Below are positions 33,657 through 42,671 of a DNA stretch of 50,645 nt, in pieces (the first letter of the stretch is position 1; each line of letters begins with the position of its first letter). This stretch comes from Micromonospora arida (GTDB lineage: Bacteria > Actinomycetota > Actinomycetes > Mycobacteriales > Micromonosporaceae), in NCBI RefSeq assembly GCF_003857035.1, contig NZ_QGSY01000213.1:1-50645 (forward strand), written 5' to 3'. The notes below the pieces were generated by a model that saw only the letters and a program-made list of their open reading frames with translations, was not told the origin of the DNA and searched no databases. Position numbers and translations under genes: made by a program.

Positions 33657-35884
33657 AGTTCACCGACGGGTACTGGCAGCTGCGCCCCGGCGTCAGCGTC
33701 CTGCGCCCTGGCGTCGTGGAGTCGGTGGAGCCGGACGAGCGCGGCTTCACCGTCTTCGCACCAACCGGTCAGATCACCGGCCGAGGCGACACCCTCAACC
33801 GTCCCCTGGTCACCGTCCGGTTCTTCTCCCCCGCCCCCGGCGTCATCGGGGTGACCATCGCCCACCACACCGGTGGGCTGCCCCGCGAGCCGCACTTCGG
33901 GCTGAGCACCGACGAGACACACCCGGTCACCGTCGACGTCACCGGGCTCAGCGCGACGCTGACCACCGGCGAGCTGACCGCGCGGGTCGCGCTCATCGAC
34001 GGGTGGCGGGTCGACTTCCTGCACGGCGACCGACTGGTCACCGCGTCCACCGCACGCAGCATCGGCGTCGTCACCGACGCCGAGGGCCGCCGGCACGTAC
34101 ACGAACGGCTCGCCCTCGGTGTCGGTGAGACGGTGTACGGGTTGGGCGAGCGCTTCGGCCCGTTCGTCAAGAACGGGCAGACCGTCGACATCTGGAACGC
34201 CGACGGAGGCACCGCCAGCGAGCAGGCGTACAAGAACGTGCCGTTCTACCTGAGCAGCACCGGCTACGGGGTCTTCGTGGACCACCCGGAGCACGTGTCG
34301 TTCGAGGTCGGCTCCGAGGTCGTCGCCCAGACCCAGTTCAGCGTCGAGGGCCAGTCACTCACCTACTACGTCATCGACGGGCCCAACCCGAAGGACGTGC
34401 TGCGCCGGTACACCGCCCTCACCGGCCGTCCGGCCCGGATCCCCGCGTGGTCGTACGGCCTCTGGTTGTCCACCTCGTTCACCACCTCGTACGACGAGAA
34501 GACGGTGACCGAGTTCGTCGACGGGATGGCCGAGCGCGGGCTGCCGCTGTCGGTGTTCCACTTCGACTGTTTCTGGATGCGTCAGTTCCACTGGGTCGAC
34601 TTCATCTGGGACCCGGCGACCTTCCCCGACCCGGAGGGGATGCTGCGCCGGCTGCACGAGCGCGACCTGAAGGTGTGCGTCTGGATCAACCCGTACATCG
34701 CGCAGCGCTCGTACCTCTTCGAGGAGGGCCGCGAGGCCGGTTACCTGGTGCGCAACCCGGACGGTTCGGTCTGGCAGTGGGACAAGTGGCAGGCCGGCAT
34801 GGCGCTTGTCGACTTCACCAACCCGGACGCGGTCCGCTGGTTCACCGGCAAGCTCAAGGCCCTGCTGGACATGGGCGTCGACTGCTTCAAGACCGACTTC
34901 GGTGAGCGCATCCCGACCAACGTGGTGTGGCACGACGGCTCGGACCCGCAGCGGATGCACAACTACTACTCGTACCTCTACAACAAAGCGGTCTTCGAGC
35001 TGCTGGAGTCCGAGCGCGGCGAGGGCGAGGCCGTGCTGTTCGCCCGCTCGGCCACCGCCGGCGGACAGCAGTTCCCGGTGCACTGGGGCGGCGACTGCGA
35101 GTCGACGTTCGTCGCGATGGCCGAGTCGCTGCGCGGCGGGTTGTCCCTGGCCGCGTCCGGCTTCGGCTACTGGAGCCACGACATCGGCGGCTTCGAGGGC
35201 ACCCCCGACCCGGCGGTGTTCAAGCGGTGGGTCGCCTTCGGGTTGCTCTCCTCGCACTCCCGGTTGCACGGGTCAGGCTCGTACCGGGTGCCGTGGGCGT
35301 ACGACGAGGAGGCCGTGGACGTCCTGCGGCACTTCACCCACCTCAAGCTCGGCCTGATGCCGTACCTGGCGGCCGCCGCCCAGGAGGCTCACCGCGACGG
35401 GACGCCGGTGATGCGGCCGATGTTCCTGGAGTTCCCGGACGACCCGGCGACGGCGCACCTGGACCGGCAGTACATGCTCGGCCCGGACGTGCTGGTCGCG
35501 CCGGTGCTCAGCGCCGACGGCGACGTCACGTACTACGTGCCCGCCGGCACCTGGACGCACCTGGTCAGCGGCGCGCAGGTCACCGGCCCGGCCTGGTTGA
35601 CCGAGAAGCACGGCTTCGACAGCCTGCCGGTGCTGGCCCGACCGGGCGCGGTCATCCCGTTCGGCTCCCGCACCGACCGACCCGACTACGAGTGGGCCGA
35701 CGATGTGCGGCTGCGGGTGTACGCACCGACCGACGGGCAGCGGACCCGGGTACGGGTACCGTCACCCGGCAACGGACCGGGCGCCGAGTTCGACGTGCGC
35801 TACGAGGGTGGGACGGCCAGTGCCGAACTGGTCGCCGGCACCTCGACGGGTTACATCTGCGAGATCCAGGGGACGGAACGATGA
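33653..35884 (+). CDS. yicI: GH31 alpha-xylosidase (YicI type)
   Basis: This 743-residue cytoplasmic enzyme is nearly collinear with E. coli Yic[10 protein letters not shown] at 413-421 holds the nucleophile Asp415, and [11 protein letters not shown] holds the acid/base Asp481; these correspond to Asp416 and Asp482 of YicI. Residues recalled as shaping the YicI xylose pocket (Phe276, Cys306, Phe307, Trp344, Lys413 here) are all present with a one-residue offset. It releases xylose from the non-reducing end of isoprimeverose and xyloglucan fragments. GTG 33653 overlaps the permease stop. The beta-glucosidase gene begins inside its last codons. Confidence 0.94.
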   Translation: MKFTDGYWQLRPGVSVLRPGVVESVEPDERGFTVFAPTGQITGRGDTLNRPLVTVRFFSPAPGVIGVTIAHHTGGLPREPHFGLSTDETHPVTVDVTGLSATLTTGELTARVALIDGWRVDFLHGDRLVTASTARSIGVVTDAEGRRHVHERLALGVGETVYGLGERFGPFVKNGQTVDIWNADGGTASEQAYKNVPFYLSSTGYGVFVDHPEHVSFEVGSEVVAQTQFSVEGQSLTYYVIDGPNPKDVLRRYTALTGRPARIPAWSYGLWLSTSFTTSYDEKTVTEFVDGMAERGLPLSVFHFDCFWMRQFHWVDFIWDPATFPDPEGMLRRLHERDLKVCVWINPYIAQRSYLFEEGREAGYLVRNPDGSVWQWDKWQAGMALVDFTNPDAVRWFTGKLKALLDMGVDCFKTDFGERIPTNVVWHDGSDPQRMHNYYSYLYNKAVFELLESERGEGEAVLFARSATAGGQQFPVHWGGDCESTFVAMAESLRGGLSLAASGFGYWSHDIGGFEGTPDPAVFKRWVAFGLLSSHSRLHGSGSYRVPWAYDEEAVDVLRHFTHLKLGLMPYLAAAAQEAHRDGTPVMRPMFLEFPDDPATAHLDRQYMLGPDVLVAPVLSADGDVTYYVPAGTWTHLVSGAQVTGPAWLTEKHGFDSLPVLARPGAVIPFGSRTDRPDYEWADDVRLRVYAPTDGQRTRVRVPSPGNGPGAEFDVRYEGGTASAELVAGTSTGYICEIQGTER

Positions 35885-37290
35885 CGCAACACCACTTCCC
35901 GGAGAGCTTCGTCTGGGGGTCGGCGACGGCGGCGTACCAGATCGAGGGCGCGGCGCACGAGGACGGGCGCGGACCGTCCATCTGGGACACCTACAGCCAC
36001 ACGCCCGGTCGGACCCTCAACGGTGACACCGGTGACGTGGCCGCCGACCACTACCACCGGTGGGCCGACGACCTCGGACACATCGCCGACCTGGGGCTCG
36101 ACGCGTACCGGTTCTCCATCTCCTGGCCCCGGGTGCAGCCGGGCGGCTCGGGCCGGTTCAACCAGGCCGGCATCGACTTCTACTCGCGGCTGGTGGACGG
36201 GCTGCTGGAGCGGGGCGTCCGCCCGGTGGCCACCATGTACCACTGGGACCTGCCGCAGGAGTTGGAGGACGCCGGAGGGTGGGCGGCGCGGGAGACCGCG
36301 TTGCGCTTCCAGGAGTACGCGGCGGGCATCGTCGGTGCACTGGGCGACCGGGTGCACACCTGGACGACGCTCAACGAGCCGTGGTGCTCCGCGTACCTGG
36401 GCTACGCCTCCGGCGTGCACGCGCCGGGTCGGACCGAACCGGCGGCGGCGCTGGCCGCGGTGCACCACCTCAACCTCGCGCACGGCCTGGCCGGTCGGGT
36501 GGTTCGGGAGCTGGCCCCGTCCGCCGAGCTGTCGGTGACGCTGAACCTGCACGTCGTCCGGGGCGCGTCCGACTCGGCGCCCGACCAGGACGCGGTCCGG
36601 CGGATCGACGCACTGGCGAACCGCGCGTTCCTCGGCCCGATGCTGGACGGCGAGTACCCGGCCGACCTGCTGGCCGACACCGCCTCCGTCACCGACTGGT
36701 CGTTCGTCCGCGAGGGCGACGAGAAGCTGATCGCGGTGCCGCTGGACGTGCTCGGGGTCAACTACTACTCCAGCACCCTGGTCCGGGCCTGGGACGGGGT
36801 GTCGGCCCGCTCGGACGCCGACGGGCACGGCGCGTCGACGTCGACGCCGTGGGTTGCCGCGGAGAACGTCGACTTCCTGCCGCAGCCCGGCCCGTACACG
36901 GCGATGGGTTGGAACATCGACCCGCCGGCGCTGACCGAGCTGCTGCTGCGTCTCCAGCGCGAATACCCCAGCCAGCCCATGATGATCACCGAGAACGGCG
37001 CGGCGTTCGACGATGTGGTGTCGGCCGACGGCCGGATCCACGACGACCGGCGGATCGACTACCTGCGTCGGCACATCGGCGCGGTGGCCGACGCCCGCGC
37101 GCAGGGCGCGGATGTGCGCGGCTACTTCGTCTGGTCGTTGCTGGACAACTTCGAGTGGGGCTACGGCTACGACCGTCGCTTCGGCATCATCCGGGTCGAC
37201 TACGACACCCAGGTACGCACCTGGAAGGACAGCGCCCACTGGTACCAGCGTCTCGCCGCCACCGGAAAGCTGGACTCGGCGCAGGACTGA
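35881..37290 (+). CDS. GH1 beta-glucosidase
   Basis: This 469-residue family 1 enzyme has [15 protein letters not shown] at the N-terminus, acid/base Glu166 in TLNEP, nucleophile Glu371 in ITENG and the C-terminal [19 protein letters not shown]. There is no signal peptide, so it acts on imported oligosaccharides. After YicI removes xylose, the exposed glucosyl ends of xyloglucan fragments can be removed by this enzyme. ATG 35881 overlaps the alpha-xylosidase stop by 4 bp. A hairpin at 37341-37376 ends the operon. Confidence 0.95.
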   Translation: MTQHHFPESFVWGSATAAYQIEGAAHEDGRGPSIWDTYSHTPGRTLNGDTGDVAADHYHRWADDLGHIADLGLDAYRFSISWPRVQPGGSGRFNQAGIDFYSRLVDGLLERGVRPVATMYHWDLPQELEDAGGWAARETALRFQEYAAGIVGALGDRVHTWTTLNEPWCSAYLGYASGVHAPGRTEPAAALAAVHHLNLAHGLAGRVVRELAPSAELSVTLNLHVVRGASDSAPDQDAVRRIDALANRAFLGPMLDGEYPADLLADTASVTDWSFVREGDEKLIAVPLDVLGVNYYSSTLVRAWDGVSARSDADGHGASTSTPWVAAENVDFLPQPGPYTAMGWNIDPPALTELLLRLQREYPSQPMMITENGAAFDDVVSADGRIHDDRRIDYLRRHIGAVADARAQGADVRGYFVWSLLDNFEWGYGYDRRFGIIRVDYDTQVRTWKDSAHWYQRLAATGKLDSAQD

Positions 37291-37340
37291 AGTACCCCGC
37301 CACGCCCGCACCGAGCTTGCGGCCATGTCCTGACGAGCGT

Positions 37341-37376
37341 GATGCCTGTGAGTCATCCTGATGACTCACAGGCATC
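37341..37376. terminator. Bidirectional terminator hairpin
   Basis: A perfect 16-bp stem (37341-37356 with 37361-37376) has loop CCTG. It lies between the beta-glucosidase (+) and a convergent lipoprotein gene (-). Confidence 0.85.
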
Positions 37377-37455
37377 AGGCATTCCGGGAAGCGCGACGCA
37401 ACGCCTCCTGGGCCGTCGGCTCGACCCGGAACCGTCGGGAAGGTGCTTTCGCCGA

Positions 37456-38214
37456 TCACGGCCTGGGCAGGTGGGCGCAGAGCTTCCTGGGGAAGGCCGG
37501 CTCGGTGGTGCGGACAGGTCCGCAGCCGGCCTCCGTCGAGTTGGCGATCGTCTCCCAGCCGCCCTGGCCGGCCCACCGCAGAAAATAGCGGCGCACGTTG
37601 ACCGACGCGTCGCAGCCGGGCCGCGGCTCGGCACCGCAGGGCACCGGATCGAACGGCACCGTCATGACCAGCCAGGTGCCGTCGCAGCCCTCGACTGATC
37701 CGGTCGAGTGCCGGGACACGTCCATGCCGCGGACCACGACGCTCACCCACGCCTGGTCACAGTGGTCCTTCGGCATCGGACCGCAACCGAAAGTCGGGTC
37801 GCAGCGCTGGTACCCCGCACCGTCGGGCTTCCACGGCTGCTCGTTGAGCACGACGGTCCGGCCGGCAATCGGCCCTGGCGCTGTCAACGTCACCTCGCCC
37901 GGCGTGTGGGTGGGGCAGGCCCCAACCACCCCGGACAGGCGCGAATCCTGCACCACGTTGGCGTAGATCCGGTTGTTCTCCTCGGTGAAGTAGGTGATTC
38001 GCGGATTCCGGGAGCAACCATCCGCGTCACCCAGCAACGCCACGGTCAGCACGAGCGAGCGCGGGTCCGCGCCGGCCCGGACGGCCGTGACATCAGTCTG
38101 GTAGGTGGTCCAACCGGTGTCTGCGGCCGGGCCGACCTGCACGGGCGCGTCGCCCGGCCTGGCGCAGCCGACGAGCACGGCCAGGCACAACAGGGCGGTG
38201 GTGAGTCGACGCAT
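37456..38214 (-). CDS. Predicted lipoprotein, unknown function
   Basis: This 252-residue protein has a short signal peptide (MRRLTTALLCLAVL) and lipobox LVGC, then a Cys-rich mature part. The Cys residues sit in DGCSRN, VGACPTH, RCDPTFGCGPMPKDHC, EGCDGTW, VPCGAEPRPGC and AGCGPV, enough for several disulfides. No known domain was recognised. ATG 38214 is chosen for the signal peptide; the frame is open to 38661. It is convergent with the sugar operon and 56 bp from the next minus-strand gene. Confidence 0.75.
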   Translation of the reverse strand: MRRLTTALLCLAVLVGCARPGDAPVQVGPAADTGWTTYQTDVTAVRAGADPRSLVLTVALLGDADGCSRNPRITYFTEENNRIYANVVQDSRLSGVVGACPTHTPGEVTLTAPGPIAGRTVVLNEQPWKPDGAGYQRCDPTFGCGPMPKDHCDQAWVSVVVRGMDVSRHSTGSVEGCDGTWLVMTVPFDPVPCGAEPRPGCDASVNVRRYFLRWAGQGGWETIANSTEAGCGPVRTTEPAFPRKLCAHLPRP

Positions 38215-38270
38215 GCACCGAGTATCGCCAGTGGACGGCCCGGCACATCCGTACGGATACTCAGGCCGCC

Positions 38271-38900
38271 TTAGACCCCGACGCGCTGCGGCGGGACGGT
38301 GAGCCCGTAGAGCTCCATCAGCTCCGGGGTGTCGATCCGGCTGCCGTCGGCCACCGAATCGCAGGCGATGTCGACGATCTGGTCCTTGTGCGCCAGCAGG
38401 TACGGTCGGGCGCCCACGTCGGCGCTGGCGAGGGTGGCGATCCCGGGCCAGTGCCGGCGGCCGAAGAGCATCGGGTAGCCGCGCAACCCGTCGTAGGTGG
38501 CGCAGACGAGCACGTCCGGGTACGGCAGCGCGGCCACCCGGCGGACCGCCACGGCGGTCAGGCCCGGCATGTCGACGGGGACCACCACCACCGCCTCGAT
38601 CCCGTCGTCGTCCATGGCGGCCAGGCCGGCCCGGATGGACGAGCCGACTCCGGTGCCCCACGCCTTGTTGATCACAACGGTGGCCTTGCCCAGGTCGGCG
38701 GTCTCCCGGACCTGCTCAGCGGCGGCACCCAGCACGACCACGATCTGCTCGCAGCCCGCCTCGGTCATCGTGTCGATCATCTGATTGACCAGGGGCTTGT
38801 CTCCCTGGTGCAGCAGCGCCTCGGGACCACCGATCCGTCGTCCCCCGCCTGCGGCGATGATCATTCCTGCGATCCGGTTCAGCTGCGCCCCCTCCAGCAC
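38271..38900 (-). CDS. MobA/MocA-like nucleotidyltransferase
   Basis: This protein of about 209 residues opens with AGMIIAAGGGRRIGGPEALL, the nucleotide-binding loop of the MobA/IspD-like superfamily. It continues with IVVVLGAAAEQV, VVVVPVDMPGL (the metal-binding DMP) and GYPMLFGRRHW. It most resembles molybdenum-cofactor nucleotidyltransferases, but no other molybdopterin gene is nearby, so the substrate is open. GTG 38900 is used; ATG 38864 or an unusual CTG 38882 behind GGAGGGGG are alternatives, and the frame is open to TTG 38993. Confidence 0.8.
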   Translation of the reverse strand: MLEGAQLNRIAGMIIAAGGGRRIGGPEALLHQGDKPLVNQMIDTMTEAGCEQIVVVLGAAAEQVRETADLGKATVVINKAWGTGVGSSIRAGLAAMDDDGIEAVVVVPVDMPGLTAVAVRRVAALPYPDVLVCATYDGLRGYPMLFGRRHWPGIATLASADVGARPYLLAHKDQIVDIACDSVADGSRIDTPELMELYGLTVPPQRVGV

Positions 38901-39057
38901 GGGATGGACCGTGTCCGATCCACCCCCTCCTACGGACCTTGCAACGAGGGCGGCCGCTCGCGGGTGGCGGGGCGTAAAGGAGAAATAGTGCAACCGTTAT
39001 ACACCGGACCGTGGCAGCGCCCCCGCACCGTCGCCGCCACCCCCTGCCGGGAGTCGT

Positions 39058-39119
39058 TGATCAAGTGATGAAAAGTAGGTCAGGAGCGCTCCTGGAACCT
39101 ACTTTTCATCACTTGATCA
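39058..39119. terminator. 62-bp near-perfect palindrome downstream of the polymerase gene
   Basis: The 23-bp arms (39058-39080 with 39097-39119) are exact reverse complements, and the centre CAGGAGCGCTCCTG is itself a perfect palindrome with a 2-base asymmetry beside it. It starts 16 bp past the stop of the Pol I-like gene on the minus strand. A terminator is the plain reading, though the length is unusual. Confidence 0.75.
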
Positions 39120-39134
39120 CGGTGAGAGCAGGGG

Positions 39135-40844
39135 TCAGGCCGCGTCGGCGTAACAGTCGACGATGGACAGGTCCAGGGGGAACCGGACCGGCGTCGCGCC
39201 GAAGAGCAGCGCGGAGGCGCGCTCGCCGCAACGGTTGACAGCCTCGGCGACCGCCTCCGCCTGATCGGCCGGTGCGTGCACGACCACCTCGTCGTGCTGG
39301 AAGAAGACCAGCTCGGCGTCGGTGCCGGACAACTCCGTCCGCAGTGTGGCCAGCAACGTGGAGGCCCACTCCGCCGCCGTGGCCTGGATGACGAAGTTGC
39401 GGGTGAAGCGCCCCCGGGACCGGGCGGCCCGCGCCCGCGGACTGTGCGGGTCACCCGCCCCCTCCGGATCGGAGGGCTCGTCGTCGAGATCACCGAACCC
39501 CGCCGAGCCGGGCGGACACGTCCGCCCCAGCCACGACCGCACCAGCCCACCGTTCTCACCGGTACGCGCCGCAGCCTCGACGTAACCGAACGCCGTCGGG
39601 TAGCTGCGCTTCAGCACCGCCAACGCGGGCACCGCGGCCCCGCCGGTCTGCCCGTACATCGCGCCGAGCAGTGCCACCTTGGCCTTGGCCCGGTCGCCGC
39701 CGAACGAGTCCCGGGCCAGGGCCGCGTAGAGGTCGCCGGCACCGCCCGCGGCCGCCAACCGCGCGTCGTCGGAGACCGCGGCCAACACCCGGGGCTCCAA
39801 CTGACCGGCGTCGGCGACCACCAACCGCCAACCCGGATCGGCCACCACCGCCCGCCGGATCACCTTGGGGATCTGCAACGCGCCACCACCCCGGGTGGCC
39901 CACCGGCCGGAGACGACGCCAGCCGGCACGTACTCCGGTTGGAACCGGCCGCCCCGCACCCACTGATCGAGCCAGGCCCAGCCGTGCGCCGTCCAGATCC
40001 GGTAGAGCTCCTTGTATTCCAGCACCAGCGGCACCGCCGGATGGTCCACCCCGCGCAGCACCCAGGCCCGGGTGTTGGGCAGCTCCACCCCGACCCGGGC
40101 GAACGCCTTCAGCAGCTCCGCCGGGGAGTCCGTGTGCAGGCCGCGTACGCCGAGAGCGTCGGCGATCCGGGCGGCCAGCTCGGCGAGTCGGCGTGGCGGA
40201 CCACCGACCGGGGACGCCTCGCCGAGCAGCTCGTGCAGGATCTCGTTGTGCACGTCGGCACGCCAGGGCAGCCCGGCGACGCCCATCTCCGCCGCGATCA
40301 GCGCGCCGGCCGACTCGGCGGCCACCAGCAACCGGAACCGGCCGGGGTGCTCGGTCGCGGCGACGCGGGTGAGCTGGTCGGCGTACACCTGGGTCAGTGC
40401 CTCGATGCCCGGGCCCGGCGGACCGGGCAGGGTGTCGAAGAGCGCGCCCTGCCCGTGCCCGGGCGGTGCGGCGGCGCGCGGCGGCGGGTCGGGCGGCACC
40501 GCCGCGCCGGTCAGCCGTGCCCAGGCGGCGGCCAGCGAGCGGGGCTCACCCCAGCGGCCCGCGTGCCCGAGCAGCAACGCCTCGGTCAACTCCACGTCGT
40601 GACAGCGATCGACCCGGACGCCGGCGCGCAGCAGCGACGGGTAGACCGCCGTGGCGGTCGACCAGACCCAGCGCGGGTGCTCGGCGGCCTCGCGGGCGGC
40701 GACCGCGGCGACCAGATCGGTGACGACCTCAGGCGGCCCGGTCGGCCGCCCGGTGACGTCCAGCGGGCACAGCACTCCCCCACCCCGCTCGTCGGACACC
40801 ACCGCCACCAGCACGAACGTGATTCTGCCTCTCCCCTCCGACAC
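39135..40844 (-). CDS. Pol I-like bifunctional 3'-5' exonuclease/DNA polymerase
   Basis: This 569-residue family A polymerase relative is of the actinobacterial type. Motif A is VVADAGQLEPRV with Asp345 (DAGQLEPR replaces DYSQIELR), motif B is RAKAKVALLGAMYG (Arg385, Lys389, Leu in place of the usual Phe, Tyr397), and motif C is FFQHDEVVV (His517, Asp518, Glu519). The first ~160 residues are where a 3'-5' exonuclease would lie, but no DxE motif is visible, so that activity is doubtful. GTG 40844 is used; GTG 40814 is possible. It is divergent from the ABC exporter genes. Role in repair is inferred. Confidence 0.87.
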   Translation of the reverse strand: MSEGRGRITFVLVAVVSDERGGGVLCPLDVTGRPTGPPEVVTDLVAAVAAREAAEHPRWVWSTATAVYPSLLRAGVRVDRCHDVELTEALLLGHAGRWGEPRSLAAAWARLTGAAVPPDPPPRAAAPPGHGQGALFDTLPGPPGPGIEALTQVYADQLTRVAATEHPGRFRLLVAAESAGALIAAEMGVAGLPWRADVHNEILHELLGEASPVGGPPRRLAELAARIADALGVRGLHTDSPAELLKAFARVGVELPNTRAWVLRGVDHPAVPLVLEYKELYRIWTAHGWAWLDQWVRGGRFQPEYVPAGVVSGRWATRGGGALQIPKVIRRAVVADPGWRLVVADAGQLEPRVLAAVSDDARLAAAGGAGDLYAALARDSFGGDRAKAKVALLGAMYGQTGGAAVPALAVLKRSYPTAFGYVEAAARTGENGGLVRSWLGRTCPPGSAGFGDLDDEPSDPEGAGDPHSPRARAARSRGRFTRNFVIQATAAEWASTLLATLRTELSGTDAELVFFQHDEVVVHAPADQAEAVAEAVNRCGERASALLFGATPVRFPLDLSIVDCYADAA

Positions 40845-40910
40845 AAACGGAGGCGCACCTCACCATGATCGGGTCAGTGCGGCGTCGGAGGTGGTCGGTA
40901 GCGTGATCGG

Positions 40911-42671
40911 GTGCCTCCCCAGATCCCGCATCCCGATCCTGGCACCCCCGACGCCCGCGGTCCGATGCGCTACCTCTGGTGGCTGGTCCGCTGCCAACCC
41001 TGGCGGGTGCTGCGCGGCAGCCTGATCGGCACGGCCTGGATGATCGGGCTCTCGGCCCGGCCCTACCTGATCGCCCGCGCCGTCGACGACGGGCTGCGCG
41101 AACGCGACACCCAGGCCCTGGCGCTCTGGGTCGCGGCGATCGTCGTCGCGGGCGTGGCCCTGTCCTACCTGGGCATCATGCGGCACCGCACGATGACCTT
41201 CATCCGGGAGGACGCCAAGGCCCGCTCGGCGGAGGTTCTGCTGCGCCACCTGTCCCGCATCGGCGCGGTGCTGCCCCGCCGGGTCGGGGCGGGCGAGGTG
41301 TCCACCATCGGGGGGTCCGACATCGACTGGACGGCGCAGGTGCTGACGCTGACCGGGCCGGGCGTCGGCGCGGTCGTCGCGTACGGGGTGATCGCCGTGG
41401 TGCTCTGGTCGATCTCACCGATGCTCGCGCTCTGCGTGCTGGTGGGGGTGCCGGTCGTCGGTCTGATCGTGGGGCCGCTGCTGCGCCGCCTGGAGCAGGT
41501 CGAATCGGTCTACCGCCGGCAGCAGGGCGCGCTCACCGCCCGATCCGGCGACATCGTGGCCGGGCTGCGGGTGCTCGCCGGGGTGGGCGGCCGGGACCTG
41601 TTCGCCCGGCGGTACGCGTCCCGGTCCCAGGAGCTACGCGCCGAGGGCTACCGGGTCGGCGCGGTCAACAGCTGGATCGACGCGGCGACGGTCGCCATCC
41701 CCGGGTTGTTCCTGGCGGCGGTGGTGTGGCTCACGGCCCGGATGGCGGTGACCGGTGACGTCACGATCGGCGAGTTGGTCGCCGTCTACGGCTACGTGGC
41801 GACCCTGATCGTGCCGGTCTGGTTTCTGCTGGAGGGCAGTCACCAGCTCATCCGCGGTCGGGTCGCCGCCCGGCGGATCGCCGATCTGCTCAACGTGACA
41901 CCGGACGACGTCGGTGGCCCGGGTCGCCGGTGGCCGGGCGCCGTGCCCGAGGCACGCCGGCCGGATGCCCTGGCCGCACCGGTCGGCCCGGCCGACCTGC
42001 ACGACCCGCTGACCGGCCTGACCGTGCGCGCCGGCCAGCTGACCGGGGTGGCGGCAGACGACCCGGCGGCGGCCGTGGCGTTGGCCGACCGGCTCGGCCG
42101 GTACGTCGCCAGCGACGTCACCTGGGGCGGCGTGCCGCTGCGCGAGGTCGCCCTGGACGAGGTCCGCGCGCGGATCCTCGTCGCCGACCACGACTCCTAC
42201 CTCTTCGCCGGCACGCTGCGCGACATCCTGCGCGCCGGGGCCGACGACGACGACGAACGGATCGGCGCGGCCCTGCGGACCGCCTCGGCACAGGACGTCG
42301 TCGACGCCCTGCCCGCCGGGCTGGACACCCCGATCGACGCCCGAGCCCGGACGCTCTCCGGCGGTCAACGCCAACGGCTGCGCCTGGCCCGGGCGCTGAG
42401 CGGCGAACCCGAGGTGCTGATCCTCGTCGACCCGACGTCGGCGGTGGACGCGCACACCGAGGCACGGATCGCCGAGCGGCTGCGGACCGCGCGGGCCGGG
42501 CGGACCACAGTGGTGATCGCCACGTCGCCGCTGCTGCTCGGCCGGGCCGACCTGGTCGCGCTTCTGAGCGCCGGCCGGATCACCGCCACCGGCAGCCACC
42601 CCGACCTGCTCGACGACGACCCGGCCTACCGGCACCTGGTGGCCCGCGGCAGCGAGGAGGCGTACCGGTGA
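40911..42671 (+). CDS. ABC exporter half-transporter with degenerate ATP site
   Basis: This 586-residue type IV ABC exporter half has six transmembrane helices (about 30-315) and a C-terminal nucleotide-binding domain. The signature LSGGQRQR at 482-489 is canonical. At the Walker A position (about 379-390) the sequence is TGVAADDPAAAV with no GKS/T, and Walker B reads VLILVDPTSAVD, with Pro508 where the catalytic Glu should be. This half therefore cannot bind or hydrolyse ATP normally on its own. GTG 40911 is used; ATG 40965 is possible. The stop overlaps the start of the partner gene. Confidence 0.9.
   Translation: MPPQIPHPDPGTPDARGPMRYLWWLVRCQPWRVLRGSLIGTAWMIGLSARPYLIARAVDDGLRERDTQALALWVAAIVVAGVALSYLGIMRHRTMTFIREDAKARSAEVLLRHLSRIGAVLPRRVGAGEVSTIGGSDIDWTAQVLTLTGPGVGAVVAYGVIAVVLWSISPMLALCVLVGVPVVGLIVGPLLRRLEQVESVYRRQQGALTARSGDIVAGLRVLAGVGGRDLFARRYASRSQELRAEGYRVGAVNSWIDAATVAIPGLFLAAVVWLTARMAVTGDVTIGELVAVYGYVATLIVPVWFLLEGSHQLIRGRVAARRIADLLNVTPDDVGGPGRRWPGAVPEARRPDALAAPVGPADLHDPLTGLTVRAGQLTGVAADDPAAAVALADRLGRYVASDVTWGGVPLREVALDEVRARILVADHDSYLFAGTLRDILRAGADDDDERIGAALRTASAQDVVDALPAGLDTPIDARARTLSGGQRQRLRLARALSGEPEVLILVDPTSAVDAHTEARIAERLRTARAGRTTVVIATSPLLLGRADLVALLSAGRITATGSHPDLLDDDPAYRHLVARGSEEAYR

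Noticed and set aside
39276..40868. 530-codon plus-strand open frame opposite the polymerase gene
   Set aside because: The minus-strand frame has recognisable polymerase motifs; the plus frame has Arg/Gln/Pro-rich shadow composition and no motif.
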